Positions 1 through 9,295 of a stretch of 64,000 bases of DNA are shown here, one piece after another. The position numbers and the translations under genes are program-made. The stretch is from the NCBI RefSeq assembly GCF_024199925.1, contig NZ_JANADR010000001.1:4402001-4466000 (forward strand). Direction: 5' to 3'. The DNA comes from Bradyrhizobium sp. CCGUVB1N3. Its GTDB lineage: Bacteria > Pseudomonadota > Alphaproteobacteria > Rhizobiales > Xanthobacteraceae. The notes under the pieces were generated by a model. It did no database searches. It saw nothing but the letters and a program-made list of their open reading frames with translations, and was not told the origin of the DNA. Position 1 is the stretch's first letter, and each line of letters opens with the position of its first letter.

Positions 1-64
1 TCCCATCGCTGCGACAAAAGCATCAGGGCGGCGCGGTCCTGTCAACCGGCGTTAAGCGCAGTGC

Positions 65-889
65 TCAGAACTTGTAGCCGAGACCGGCGCGGACGGTGTT
101 GATGCTGGTGTCGACCTGGCTGGTGAAGCGGATATATTCCCACTCGGCGCGCATGAAGAGACCGCCCGTGAGGTTCACGTCAACACCAAGGCCGCCCGTG
201 TAGCCGTAGATCAGGTGGTTGTGCATGGCGTCCGTCGCGCTCAGCGGCGTGAGTGCGGTGAAGGGCCCCGTCTGTGCCGAGGCGATCGCGTCATTGACGG
301 TGACCGAGCGCGTGATGTCGGCATTGCCGAGCGCGAAGCCGCCGAACATGTAGGGCAGGAAGCACCCCCAGGCATAGGCGGCGCGGCCGCGGAACGTCGC
401 CATGTCCTTGATCGAGATCGAGGCGGACGACGTCACGGCGACATCGTGGAAGTTGCCGTCGGAGAGCGCGCTGCCGCTGACGAGCTCCTTGAACGCGCTG
501 GACGAGCCGCCGAACGAGCCGTGCAGGTAGCTGACCTCAAGACCCAGAACAACGTCTTCCCACTGCCCATTGTATCCGAAGAAGACGCCGTAGCCGCCGG
601 AGCGGCTCGAGTGCTTGCCGAGCCCGAGATTCCAGTTGGCGACATCCATCTCCTGGATGACGTTGTGGTCAAGCAGCGCAGCGAGCAGGGTGGAGTTCGA
701 CCCGCTGAAATTCTCGTCCGACGAGCCGTAGCCGCCCTGGCCGCCGACATAGAAGCCCTGCCAGTTGACGCTCGACCGGCTGAGGCCATCGCTCAAGCTG
801 CCGCGCAGGATCGGGAGATCCGGCATATCGGCGGCCTGCGCGGCGGACACCACGCTCCACATCGCCGCTGCCCACAAAAGCCTACGCAT
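65..889 (-). CDS. outer-membrane beta-barrel protein (Omp25/Omp31-like porin family)
   Basis: The 274-residue product starts with a typical Sec signal peptide that should be cut after AQA, just before ADMPD. It then shows alternating glycine/aromatic strands such as GFYVGGQGGYG and ends in a terminal phenylalanine (GLGYKF), the signal recognised by the BAM complex. These traits fit the 8-stranded outer-membrane proteins common in Rhizobiales. It is probably structural or a small pore; no substrate can be read from sequence. A second barrel protein lies directly upstream on the same strand, but a terminator separates them, so it likely has its own promoter in 890-1000. Confidence 0.85.
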   Translation of the reverse strand: MRRLLWAAAMWSVVSAAQAADMPDLPILRGSLSDGLSRSSVNWQGFYVGGQGGYGSSDENFSGSNSTLLAALLDHNVIQEMDVANWNLGLGKHSSRSGGYGVFFGYNGQWEDVVLGLEVSYLHGSFGGSSSAFKELVSGSALSDGNFHDVAVTSSASISIKDMATFRGRAAYAWGCFLPYMFGGFALGNADITRSVTVNDAIASAQTGPFTALTPLSATDAMHNHLIYGYTGGLGVDVNLTGGLFMRAEWEYIRFTSQVDTSINTVRAGLGYKF

Positions 890-1002
890 CGCAACGCTCC
901 ATCGAACTCGAACTTGTCGCGGATGATCATGGCCCGTTAACCTTAACCAATGGTTGCGTTGCGCGATTTCGGCACGATCTGGCCATGAATTTTGCGCAAA
1001 GC

Positions 1003-1031
1003 AAAACGGCGCGGGATGATCCCGCGCCGTT
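1003..1031 (-). terminator. intrinsic terminator of the 1060-1914 gene
   Basis: Read on the minus strand, ACGGCGCGGGAT is followed by its complement ATCCCGCGCCGT and then TTTTG. It lies about 30 bp beyond the stop codon of the upstream barrel gene. Confidence 0.8.
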
Positions 1032-1059
1032 AAGACGTCTTAACCGATGGGGGCTGCGA

Positions 1060-1914
1060 TCAGCCCTTGGTGACCAGCGGCGGCGGCGCGTAGATCGGCG
1101 GGCTGTCGAGATTCCAGCGCACGCCGAGCTTCACGTCGTGCGAGGTGATGTCCTTGAACTGGAACGGCGCGTGCGTCGTGTTGGTTACGCCGTCGAACGA
1201 GTAGCTGGCACCAGTGATGCCGCTGCCCATGTCGACGTAGCTGTAGGCCAGTTCGAGGGTGAGGCTCGGATTGACCTTGTAGGCAAGACCGGCATGCGCA
1301 GCCCAGGCGAAGTTCCACTTCGAGGCAGCGCCGGCATAGTTCAGGCTGCGGCTCTGAATGCCGCCGCTCATGCTGTCACCGGAGTCGGTGAAGTCGCCGA
1401 CCGTGACGCGCGCCGTGCCGACGCCCGCGCCGATGAACGGAGTGATGCACCACCAGGTGCCGAGATCGACGTAGGCGTTGGCAAGGAAGAGCAGTTCCGA
1501 CTTGGTTGCGGTGTAGCTGTTGGTGCCGACGAAACCGGCGGCCGGGCCTGTGCCGGTCACGACGTCGAGGCCCGTGAAGGTCGTCTTGCCGCGATACTGG
1601 CCGGTGATGTCGGCGCGGAACCAGCTGTTGAAGCGATAGCCAGCGCCGAGGTCGAAGATGCCGCCACTGCTGAAGCTGCCAGTCTGTGCAACGTTCACGT
1701 TGTTGTAGGCGGCGGCGTTGGTGTCGAGCACCCGGTCAACGCGCTGGTTGCTGAAGCCGATATCGCCGCGCAGATACCAGCCTCCGAAGTCGGCGGGCGG
1801 AGCCGGCGGCGCGTACATGGGGGGCGGCGCTGCGATCGGCATGTCGGCGGCGAATGCCATCGACGAGATCAAAGTTGCCGCACCCGCGGCAAGGAAAGAC
1901 TTAACGCTACGCAT
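1060..1914 (-). CDS. outer-membrane beta-barrel protein, proline-rich ends
   Basis: The product has 284 residues. I chose the ATG at 1914 because MRSVKSFLAAGAATL begins a clean signal peptide cut after AFA; the longer frame adds an unlikely 20-residue leader. A proline-rich linker (APPPMYAPPAPP) follows, then alternating beta strands (GWYLRGDIGFSNQRVD, ELAYSYVDMG). After the last strand (KLGVRWNL) a short proline-rich tail ends in VTKG, so the usual terminal aromatic residue is not last. This fits the outer-membrane beta-barrel family of Bradyrhizobiaceae; function is unknown. A full CtrA-type box lies 84 bp upstream of the start. Confidence 0.83.
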   Translation of the reverse strand: MRSVKSFLAAGAATLISSMAFAADMPIAAPPPMYAPPAPPADFGGWYLRGDIGFSNQRVDRVLDTNAAAYNNVNVAQTGSFSSGGIFDLGAGYRFNSWFRADITGQYRGKTTFTGLDVVTGTGPAAGFVGTNSYTATKSELLFLANAYVDLGTWWCITPFIGAGVGTARVTVGDFTDSGDSMSGGIQSRSLNYAGAASKWNFAWAAHAGLAYKVNPSLTLELAYSYVDMGSGITGASYSFDGVTNTTHAPFQFKDITSHDVKLGVRWNLDSPPIYAPPPLVTKG

Positions 1915-1997
1915 TGGCTTCGTCCTTTTGGCCGGTGAGGCAAAATACGGAAGCCTCACGTTCTGAAAACTCACGGGCGGACGATGGCACTAAATGC

Positions 1998-2013
1998 TTA
2001 AGCGCCGCTTAAC
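1998..2013. promoter_or_regulatory. candidate CtrA box TTAA-N7-TTAAC
   Basis: The plus strand reads TTAAGCGCCGCTTAAC, an exact match to the alphaproteobacterial CtrA consensus TTAA-N7-TTAAC. Its first 15 bases are also a perfect palindrome. It lies upstream of the barrel gene that starts at 1914, so cell-cycle control of that gene is an inference. Confidence 0.5.
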
Positions 2014-2140
2014 CCTAATTTTTAAGGTTGATATTTTCTCACCGCACACGCGCGCGCGGCCGCAGCGTTGCAAAAATGAGGCGTCGCTGTTCACAATCGC
2101 TAACGATGTATGAAGGCGCCGCGGCCTGCGAGAGGTCGAA

Positions 2141-3391
2141 TTAACGCGCGTGCTGCGGCAGTTTTGGCAGGAACACCGCCAGCAGGCCGATCGCCGGCAG
2201 ATAGGCGCAGACCTGATAGACGAACTCGATCGAGGTGTGGTCGGCGAGCTTGCCGAGCACGGCCGCACCAAGGCCACCGATGCCGAAGGCCACGCCGAAG
2301 AACACGCCCGAGATCATCCCGAAGCGGTGCGGCACCAGCTCCTGCGCGAACACGATGATCGAGGATGTGGTCGAGGAGATGATCAGGCCGATGAACACGG
2401 TGAGCACGGCGCTCGCGTAGAGCCCGGCATAGGGCAGCGCCAGCGTGAACGGCAGCGCGCCGACGATCGAGATCCAGATCACGATCTTGCGGCCGAAGCG
2501 ATCCCCGAGCGGTCCGCCGAGAAACGCGCCGACCGCATTCGCTGCGAGGAAGATGAAGAGGTACATTTGCGCTGCCTGCGTCGACACGCCGAAGCGATCG
2601 ATCAAATAGAAGATGTAGTAGCTCGACAGGCTCGAGACGTAGAGCTGCTTGGAAAACAGCAGCGCCACCAGCACCAGAAGCGCGATCGCGACCCGCCGCG
2701 AGCTCGGCCCGTCGGGATGCGCATGGATCGGCTTTTCCTTCTTCGTCGTGATCTGCGGCGCGTACCAGCGGCCGATGCGCCAGAGGATGACAATCGCGAG
2801 AAACGCGATCGAGGAGAACCAGGCAATGCTGCCCTGCCCGAACGGCACCACGATCAGCGCCGCCAGCACCGGGCCCATCGACGTGCCGAAACTGCCGCCG
2901 AGCTGGAACACCGATTGCGCAAAGCCGTAGCGGCCGCCGGAGGCGAGCCGCGCGATGCGCGCCGACTCCGGATGAAACACCGCCGAGCCGAGGCCAACCA
3001 GCGCGGCCGCAACCAGGATGGTGAGATACTGATGCGCGGCGCTGAGCAGCAACAGGCCGAAGAAGGTTGAGGCCATGCCGGTCGACAGCGAGTAAGGCTG
3101 CGCCTTCTTGTCGGTATAGTGCCCGACCACCGGCTGGAGCAGCGAGGCCGTGAACTGGAAGGCCAGCGTGATCATGCCGATCTGCGCGAAGTCGAGCGCG
3201 TAGGTGTCCTTCAGGATCGGATAGACCGATGCGATCAACGACTGCATGGTGTCGTTGAGGAAATGCGAGAAGCTGATGCCGGCGAGCACGACATAGGCCG
3301 GCCCTGCGCCCTTCGCAGCGGCGGGCGCGACGTCAGCAACGACGACGGGCTCGGTCAGCGTTTCCTTTGAGACGACGACTGGCTTGTTCAA
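2141..3391 (-). CDS. MFS transporter, fosmidomycin-resistance (Fsr) type
   Basis: This 416-residue protein has about 12 hydrophobic segments. The sequence after residue 35 (SFSHFLNDTMQSLIASVYP) and the loops VVGHYTDKK and GPLGDRFGRK are characteristic of Fsr-like major facilitator pumps. It should act in the inner membrane as a drug or metabolite/proton antiporter; the true substrate is unknown. The length matches the family. A charged and alanine-rich N-terminal stretch of about 30 residues precedes the first helix. It is monocistronic, with repeats separating it from glmM upstream. Confidence 0.85.
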   Translation of the reverse strand: MNKPVVVSKETLTEPVVVADVAPAAAKGAGPAYVVLAGISFSHFLNDTMQSLIASVYPILKDTYALDFAQIGMITLAFQFTASLLQPVVGHYTDKKAQPYSLSTGMASTFFGLLLLSAAHQYLTILVAAALVGLGSAVFHPESARIARLASGGRYGFAQSVFQLGGSFGTSMGPVLAALIVVPFGQGSIAWFSSIAFLAIVILWRIGRWYAPQITTKKEKPIHAHPDGPSSRRVAIALLVLVALLFSKQLYVSSLSSYYIFYLIDRFGVSTQAAQMYLFIFLAANAVGAFLGGPLGDRFGRKIVIWISIVGALPFTLALPYAGLYASAVLTVFIGLIISSTTSSIIVFAQELVPHRFGMISGVFFGVAFGIGGLGAAVLGKLADHTSIEFVYQVCAYLPAIGLLAVFLPKLPQHAR

Positions 3392-3517
3392 TGGAGCATC
3401 CCGGCAGGCGCGGCGAACCGCCGCATCCGCTAGTTACGATGCACGGGGCGGCGGAACCACCGCCAATCGCAAATGGCTGGGATGCGTGTGTCTTACCCTC
3501 TCGCCTTGCGGGAGAAA

Positions 3518-3678
3518 TCGTAGGGTGGGCAAAGGCGCACTTGCGCCGTGCCCACCATCGATCCAACAGCGCAATAAAAGCGGTGGGCACGCTTCGCTTT
3601 GCCCACCCTACGATGCTGTGGTCGCGGATGGAGACCCCTCAGCTTCGCGCCACCTTCTCCCACAACAAGGGGAGAAGG
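3518..3678. repeat. palindromic intergenic repeat, TAGGGTGGGC class, plus adjacent hairpin
   Basis: TCGTAGGGTGGGCAAAG at 3518 is repeated in inverse as CTTTGCCCACCCTACGA ending at 3613, with internal GTGCCCACC/GGTGGGCAC arms. A second hairpin, CCTTCTCCC/GGGAGAAGG, lies at 3653-3678 next to the glmM stop. Related elements occur at 40719-40823 and 48331-48417. Confidence 0.75.
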
Positions 3679-3684
3679 AAGAGC

Positions 3685-5028
3685 TTACGCCGCAGCCTGT
3701 CCGAGCGCGGAGACGATGGTGTCGACGACTTCCTCGACCAGGATGCGGTCCTCGCCCTCGCCCATCACGCGGATCACGGGCTCGGTGCCGGAGGAGCGGA
3801 TCAGCAGCCGGCCGTGGCCATTGAGCCGCTTCTCGCCGTCCGAGATCGCCGACTTCACGTCGTTGTCGTCGAGCGGCTTGCCGCTCTTGTAGCGGACGTT
3901 CTTCAGGATCTGCGGCAGCGGATCGAAGCGATGGCAGACCTCGGAGACCGGACGGCGCAGCTTCTGCACCACCGCCAGCACCTGCAAGGCGGCAACGAAG
4001 CCGTCGCCGGTCGTCGCGTAGTCGGACAGGATGATGTGGCCGGACTGCTCGCCACCGAGATTGTAGCCGCCGCTCAGCATCTGCTCGAGCACGTAGCGGT
4101 CGCCGACCGGCGTGCGCACGAGATCGAGCCCCTGCCCTTTCAGGAAACGTTCGAGCCCGAGATTGGACATCACGGTCGCGACGATGCCGGGTCGCGCCAG
4201 CCGTCCGTCTTCCTTCCAGCTCTGGGCGATCACCGCGAGCAGCTGGTCGCCATCGACGATGTGGCCGCGCTCGTCGACCAGGATCACGCGGTCGGCATCA
4301 CCGTCGAGCGCGATGCCGATGTCGGCGCGCATCTCGCGCACCTTCTTCGACAGCGCTTCCGGCGAGGTCGAGCCACATTCCTTGTTGATGTTGAAGCCGT
4401 CGGGCTCGACGCCGATCGGCACGACGTCGGCGCCCAACTCCCACAGCGCTTCCGGCACCACCTTGTAGGCAGCGCCGTTGGCGCAATCGACCACGACGCG
4501 CAGCCCGTCGAGCGACAGATCGCGCGGCAGCGTGCGCTTGGCGAATTCGATGTAACGGTCATGCACGCCGTCGATGCGGCGGGCCCGGCCCAGGCTCGCA
4601 CTTTGTGCGAGCTTCTTGTCGAGGGACTCGTCGAGTAGCTGCTCGATCTGCCTCTCGACGTCATCGGACAGCTTGAACCCCTGCGGACCGAACAGCTTGA
4701 TGCCGTTGTCCTCGAACAGATTGTGCGAAGCCGAGATCATGACGCCGAGATCGGCGCGCATCGACTTGGTCAGCATCGCGACCGCCGGCGTCGGCATCGG
4801 GCCGACCAGCAGCACGTCCATGCCGACGGAAGTGAAGCCCGCGACCATCGCATATTCGATCATGTAGCCGGACAGACGGGTGTCCTTGCCGATCACGACC
4901 CGGTGGCGATGATCGCCGCGCTGAAACGCAAGGCCGGCGGCCTGGCCGACCTTGAGCGCGAGCTCCGGCGTGATCAGTCCGTTGGCGCGGCCTCGTATCC
5001 CGTCGGTCCCAAAATATTTGCGGCTCAT
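3685..5028 (-). CDS. glmM: phosphoglucosamine mutase
   Basis: GlmM converts glucosamine-6-phosphate to glucosamine-1-phosphate for UDP-GlcNAc, and so for peptidoglycan and lipid A. The 447-residue product starts [14 protein letters not shown] chose this ATG because the longer frame adds 13 residues before the invariant N-terminus. Visible motifs are the phosphoserine loop ISASHN (catalytic Ser about residue 101), the metal loop DGDADR, the sugar-binding GGEQSGH and the phosphate-binding [12 protein letters not shown] near the C-terminus. Length is typical. In many bacteria it follows folP/ftsH, which are not in this window. Confidence 0.97.
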   Translation of the reverse strand: MSRKYFGTDGIRGRANGLITPELALKVGQAAGLAFQRGDHRHRVVIGKDTRLSGYMIEYAMVAGFTSVGMDVLLVGPMPTPAVAMLTKSMRADLGVMISASHNLFEDNGIKLFGPQGFKLSDDVERQIEQLLDESLDKKLAQSASLGRARRIDGVHDRYIEFAKRTLPRDLSLDGLRVVVDCANGAAYKVVPEALWELGADVVPIGVEPDGFNINKECGSTSPEALSKKVREMRADIGIALDGDADRVILVDERGHIVDGDQLLAVIAQSWKEDGRLARPGIVATVMSNLGLERFLKGQGLDLVRTPVGDRYVLEQMLSGGYNLGGEQSGHIILSDYATTGDGFVAALQVLAVVQKLRRPVSEVCHRFDPLPQILKNVRYKSGKPLDDNDVKSAISDGEKRLNGHGRLLIRSSGTEPVIRVMGEGEDRILVEEVVDTIVSALGQAAA

Positions 5029-5251
5029 AAGACTCCCCCACGCGGCAACCGGGAATCCCCAATACAACCACCGGATGCCATCGAAGGCACCGCATCCCTG
5101 ATTGCGCCGGTGTCTTATAATGCCATTGCAGCTAAGTTGGCTTCAAGAAATATGATGAATCATTACGGAACCCGGCACCCGACCGAACCGGTAACCCTTT
5201 GTTAATATTGGAACTCTCGCCAAACGGCCTCGAACCATTGGAACCTTGCGC

Positions 5252-5452
<201 letters not shown>

Positions 5453-5509
5453 TCAACCATGCTAGATGACCCCTAAATCCGTCGACGCAAGGACGGGCCG
5501 GGGAACGTC

Positions 5510-6646
5510 ATGAAGCATATCACCTGCATTGAAGACCTACGTGCGCTGCACAAGCGGCGCGTGCCGAAAGCGTTCTTCGACTATTGCGACCGCGGCTCCT
5601 ATGCCGAGGAAACGCTGCGCGCCAATCGCGACGATCTCCAGCAGATCAAGTTCCGTCAGCGCATCCTGGTCGACGTCTCCAAACGCGACACCTCGACCAC
5701 GATCCTCGGCGAGCCATCGACCATGCCGCTGGTTCTCGCGCCGGTCGGGCTGCTCGGCATGCAGCACGGCGACGGCGAGATCCACGCCTGCCGCGCCGCA
5801 CAGGCCGCGGGCATCCCGTTCACGCAGTCGACGATGTCGATCTGCTCGATCGAGGACATCGCCGCCAATGTCGAGAAGCCGTTCTGGTTCCAGCTCTACG
5901 TGATGAAGGATCGCGGCTTCATCAAGGACTTGATCCAGCGCGCGATGGCCGCCAAGTGCAGCGCGCTGGTGCTCACCGTCGACCTCCAGGTGATCGGGCA
6001 GCGCCATGCCGACATCAAGAACGGCATGACGGTGCCGCCCGAATGGTCGCTGTCGAAGCTCATCGATTTCGCCACCAAGCCGACCTGGGTCTCCGGTGTG
6101 CTGCGCGGCAAGCGCCGCACCTTCGGCAACATCGCCGGTCACGTGAAGAACACCGAGGATCTCAATCGTCTGGCAGAATGGACCGCCTCGCAGTTCGACA
6201 CATCGCTGAACTGGAAGGACGTCGAGTGGGTCCGCAGCATCTGGCCGGGCAAGCTCGTCATCAAGGGCATCCTCGACGTCGAGGATGCCGAGGAGGCCGC
6301 AAAGACCGGCGCGCAGGCCCTGGTCGTCTCCAACCATGGCGGCCGGCAGCTCGACGGCGCGCCGTCGTCGATCGAGGTGCTGCCCGAGATCGCGGATGCG
6401 GTCGGCGACAAGATGGAGATCATGTTCGACGGCGGCATCCGTTCCGGCCAGGACGTGATGCGCGCGCTCGCGCTCGGCGCAAAATCCTGCATGATCGGCC
6501 GCGCTTATGCTTACGGGCTGGGCGCCGGCGGTCAGGCCGGCGTCGCCAAGGCGATCGACATCATCCAGAAGGAGCTGCTGACGACCATGGGTCTGTGCGG
6601 CGTCAACAGGGTGGACGAGATCGACGACCACATCATCGCGGTCTAA
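5510..6646 (+). CDS. FMN-dependent alpha-hydroxy-acid oxidase/dehydrogenase (LldD-like)
   Basis: This family oxidises L-2-hydroxy acids such as L-lactate or glycolate with FMN. The 378-residue protein is full length. It shows the family N-terminus (RRVPKAFFDYCDRGSYAEETL), the flavin site (PLVLAPVGLLGMQHGDGE), the QLYVMKDRG strand and the signature SNHGGRQLDGAPSS that holds the catalytic histidine, followed by the phosphate loop MFDGGIRSGQDV. No lactate permease or regulator is beside it, so L-lactate is the likely but unproven substrate. Mandelate or glycolate are alternatives. Confidence 0.9.
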   Translation: MKHITCIEDLRALHKRRVPKAFFDYCDRGSYAEETLRANRDDLQQIKFRQRILVDVSKRDTSTTILGEPSTMPLVLAPVGLLGMQHGDGEIHACRAAQAAGIPFTQSTMSICSIEDIAANVEKPFWFQLYVMKDRGFIKDLIQRAMAAKCSALVLTVDLQVIGQRHADIKNGMTVPPEWSLSKLIDFATKPTWVSGVLRGKRRTFGNIAGHVKNTEDLNRLAEWTASQFDTSLNWKDVEWVRSIWPGKLVIKGILDVEDAEEAAKTGAQALVVSNHGGRQLDGAPSSIEVLPEIADAVGDKMEIMFDGGIRSGQDVMRALALGAKSCMIGRAYAYGLGAGGQAGVAKAIDIIQKELLTTMGLCGVNRVDEIDDHIIAV

Positions 6647-6673
6647 GACGGCCCGCGCGCGACGTACCGCGTC

Positions 6674-8212
6674 TTACCACCAGCCCTGTTGCGGCTGCCA
6701 GTACTGGCCGCCGCCGCGCCGGCGCAGATTGCCGGGCTGCGGGTTGGGATTGCGCTGGAAGAAGAAGCCGAAGCCGCCGTTGTCCCAGCTGTCATCGCTC
6801 GCAACGAGATCGGGGGCCGTGGGCCGGCGCGTGATGAAGCCGCCCTGCGGCTGGTTGTTCAGCACCGCAACGAACTCGGTGCGATAGTTGGTTTCGCTGC
6901 TCAGCGGCTCGTCAGAGATGATGATCGAGGATCGCGGCACTGCGGTCGGCGCGATGCGGTCGAGCAGGTCCTGCGGGATGGTGACGCGGTCAAGCGCGTC
7001 CTTGGCGTCGTCTGCGTTGTCGATCGAGACCACGGTCCAGCGCAGGCCGGCATCGCTCTTCGCCATCGCCGTGAACACATGCGTGCCGATCGGCCTGTCG
7101 GGATTGCGGATCGTAACGGGAACCTCGATGCTCGTATCAAAGACCTCGCCACCGCCGTCCGGCGCCGGCTTGTGCGTATTGCGGCGCACGTAAAGCTTCT
7201 GCGTCGCGCGGCTGATGTAGACCGAGACCGGCTCGAGCGCGAGCCTCGCCTCGGTCGCCGCCTTGACGGCGTCGGTCTTCCTGGTCGCGGCCGCCTTGGC
7301 GGCGTCTTTGGCAGCAGCGGCGGCGTCGCGCTTCGGCTGCGCATTCGTCTTGGCGGTGTCGAGCTGCGTTGCCGCGTCAGCAGCCTTGGTGGCGGCTTTT
7401 TGCTTCAGCTCCTCGGCCCGCGCTTTGGCCTGATCCGTCTTCGCTGCGGCCAGCACCTTCTCGGCGTAAGCGAGCTCGGCATCAGCGCTCTTCTTGAGCC
7501 GTTCCAGATTGCGCAGCGACGCGGGGAGCGATGCGGCCTCGCGTGCCGTCGTCGCGGCGGCTTTCTTCGTCTCATCGGCTGCGCGGGTGGCCTCCTCCGC
7601 CTCGCGGGAAAGCGTCTCGGCCCGCGCCGGGGCCGCAGCAATGGCCTCCTTCTTGGGCACGAACAGCGCCGGATGAGAGAAATCGACCGGTGCGGCGTCG
7701 TTCGGCGAGATGATCACCCGCATCCCGATGTTCGTCTTGTCGAACAGATTCTCCGCAAAGCCATAGGGCATCCGCACGCAGCCGTGCGAGGCCGCATAGC
7801 CGGGCAGCGGCCCGCCATGCAGTGCGATGCCGTTCCAGGTAATGCGCTGCATGTTCGGCATCCAGGCATCGTCATACATGGTCGAGTGGTGATCCTTGTC
7901 CTTCTCGATGACGGCGAAGACGCCCGCCGGTGTTTCGCGTCCCGTCGTGCCGGTCGACACCGGCGCGCGCAGGATCCAGCCGTCGGCGTCGTAGAAAGTG
8001 ACCTGCTGGCCCTTGATCGACACGATCGCCATGATCGGCTCGCCAGCCGTGCGCGGCGCAACCGCTTCGGGCGCGGGGCGCGCCTGCTTGGCCGCGGCGG
8101 CGTCGGTGGTCAGCGCCGTCAACGCGGCCATCGCCGCGATCGCCACAAGGCCGGCAGGCCGCCAACGTCGCATCGCCAGAGTGGATTGCGCCGTCGTCAA
8201 TCGATTTGCCAT
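6674..8212 (-). CDS. L,D-transpeptidase with a second, degenerate catalytic domain
   Basis: L,D-transpeptidases cross-link peptidoglycan or attach proteins to it. The 512-residue protein has an N-terminal signal/anchor (residues 15-42) and a YkuD domain at about 55-170 with the active-site motif SHGCVRMPYG (His143, Cys145). An Ala/Lys-rich coiled coil spans about 190-325. A second region (about 328-450) resembles the YkuD start (VSVYISRATQKLYV, then RNPDRPIGTHVFTA) but lacks any HGC motif, so it is probably non-catalytic. The C-terminus is Gly/Gln/Trp rich. It likely acts in the periplasm. It is monocistronic. Confidence 0.9.
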   Translation of the reverse strand: MANRLTTAQSTLAMRRWRPAGLVAIAAMAALTALTTDAAAAKQARPAPEAVAPRTAGEPIMAIVSIKGQQVTFYDADGWILRAPVSTGTTGRETPAGVFAVIEKDKDHHSTMYDDAWMPNMQRITWNGIALHGGPLPGYAASHGCVRMPYGFAENLFDKTNIGMRVIISPNDAAPVDFSHPALFVPKKEAIAAAPARAETLSREAEEATRAADETKKAAATTAREAASLPASLRNLERLKKSADAELAYAEKVLAAAKTDQAKARAEELKQKAATKAADAATQLDTAKTNAQPKRDAAAAAKDAAKAAATRKTDAVKAATEARLALEPVSVYISRATQKLYVRRNTHKPAPDGGGEVFDTSIEVPVTIRNPDRPIGTHVFTAMAKSDAGLRWTVVSIDNADDAKDALDRVTIPQDLLDRIAPTAVPRSSIIISDEPLSSETNYRTEFVAVLNNQPQGGFITRRPTAPDLVASDDSWDNGGFGFFFQRNPNPQPGNLRRRGGGQYWQPQQGWW

Positions 8213-8530
8213 GCGTACCCCGGTTGAAATAGTCGTCTGCGCTCAGCGTCGACTTAAGGTCAGATTGCGATCTTTGGACCAAATAACTGTCGCCATCGCA
8301 ATTGGCTCCCGAGCATTATCGGCAGGTTCGATGGCAAATCTCTGATATACGACGGCCCGCGCGGGAGGAAGGGTGGTTTCAGCCAAAATGGACCGGGCCC
8401 GACAGCGCGCAAGGCTGCCGGCGCGCCCGTCTGGGGGCGAGCGGGCGCGGCTCGCCCGAAGGCCTTGACGGCTCCCTGGAGCCCAAACCCGGACGACGAG
8501 CCTTGCCGCCCCGGAAAATGACGCCGGCAG
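8213..8530. other. 318-bp gap upstream of the L,D-transpeptidase gene
   Basis: No convincing gene is present. It should contain the promoter of the gene starting at 8212. A GC-rich hairpin, GGGCGAGC/GCTCGCCC at 8435-8457, follows the gene ending at 8531 and could act as its terminator, but no T-tract follows. Confidence 0.4.
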
Positions 8531-9175
8531 TCACATCGGCGGCGTCACTCCGTCGCGGCCTACATTGACACGGCCCGCTTCGAGCGAACCGTCCTCCTTC
8601 TTGGCCGCGCCGAAGATGATGAGCTTGGCGCCCGGCTTCACCTCGGATTTGTCGCTGGCGACGAAGGTGACGATCGGCGTATCCGGCGGCACCACGATCT
8701 TCTTCTCGCCGTCCTTGTATTTGAGCAGGATGTTCTGGCCGTCGGTGCCCTTGACCGTCTCGGCCACGGTCGCATTCGTCATGGTCGAGTTGGCGCGCGC
8801 ATCCCAGGGACGGAAACCTTCGGCCGCGCCGCGCTGGTTCTCCGGGAAGATGTGCACGGCAATGGCCCGCTGCGACCCGTCGGGCTCGGGCATGCCCGTG
8901 ACGCCGATATAGGAGCCCTCCTTGATCTCCGACAACGCGGTCTTCACGACGGCGAATACGGCCACGTTGTCGGTCATGCGCACCTTCACGTCGCTGCCTT
9001 CGCGAGTCCTGATGCCGAGCATGTTGCCATCGACGGCCTCGATGGTCCCGCGGATACGGACCGTCGGCGCCTGCTGCGCCGACGCGATCGAAGACAGAAT
9101 GGCAGACGACACAATGACAAGTGTGGCGAGCGAGGCCACGAGCGGGCGTGGCCTCCGGGCGTTCAGTTCCTGCAT
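8531..9175 (-). CDS. exported protein of unknown function, paralogue of 9296-9922
   Basis: The product has 214 residues, starting MQELNARRPRPL with a signal peptide cut after ASA. The mature part begins with an OB-fold-like stretch (RIRGTIEAVDGNMLGIRTREG), repeats a similar beta pattern, has a central variable region and ends GRDGVTPPM. I recall similar repeats in DUF5666-like periplasmic proteins, but I do not claim membership. The downstream-facing neighbour at 9296-9922 shares the same architecture and the same last nine residues, so the pair is a tandem duplication. Function is unknown. Confidence 0.75.
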   Translation of the reverse strand: MQELNARRPRPLVASLATLVIVSSAILSSIASAQQAPTVRIRGTIEAVDGNMLGIRTREGSDVKVRMTDNVAVFAVVKTALSEIKEGSYIGVTGMPEPDGSQRAIAVHIFPENQRGAAEGFRPWDARANSTMTNATVAETVKGTDGQNILLKYKDGEKKIVVPPDTPIVTFVASDKSEVKPGAKLIIFGAAKKEDGSLEAGRVNVGRDGVTPPM

Positions 9176-9295
9176 GGTCTGTCCCTCCAGAGCGGTTGCG
9201 CCGGTCAATCATCGCAACCCCGAACCTGGATGCCTATTCCATTGTCCTGCGCTTTGTTGCGATCACGAAAATCGATCCGCGCGATCGGGAGCGCC

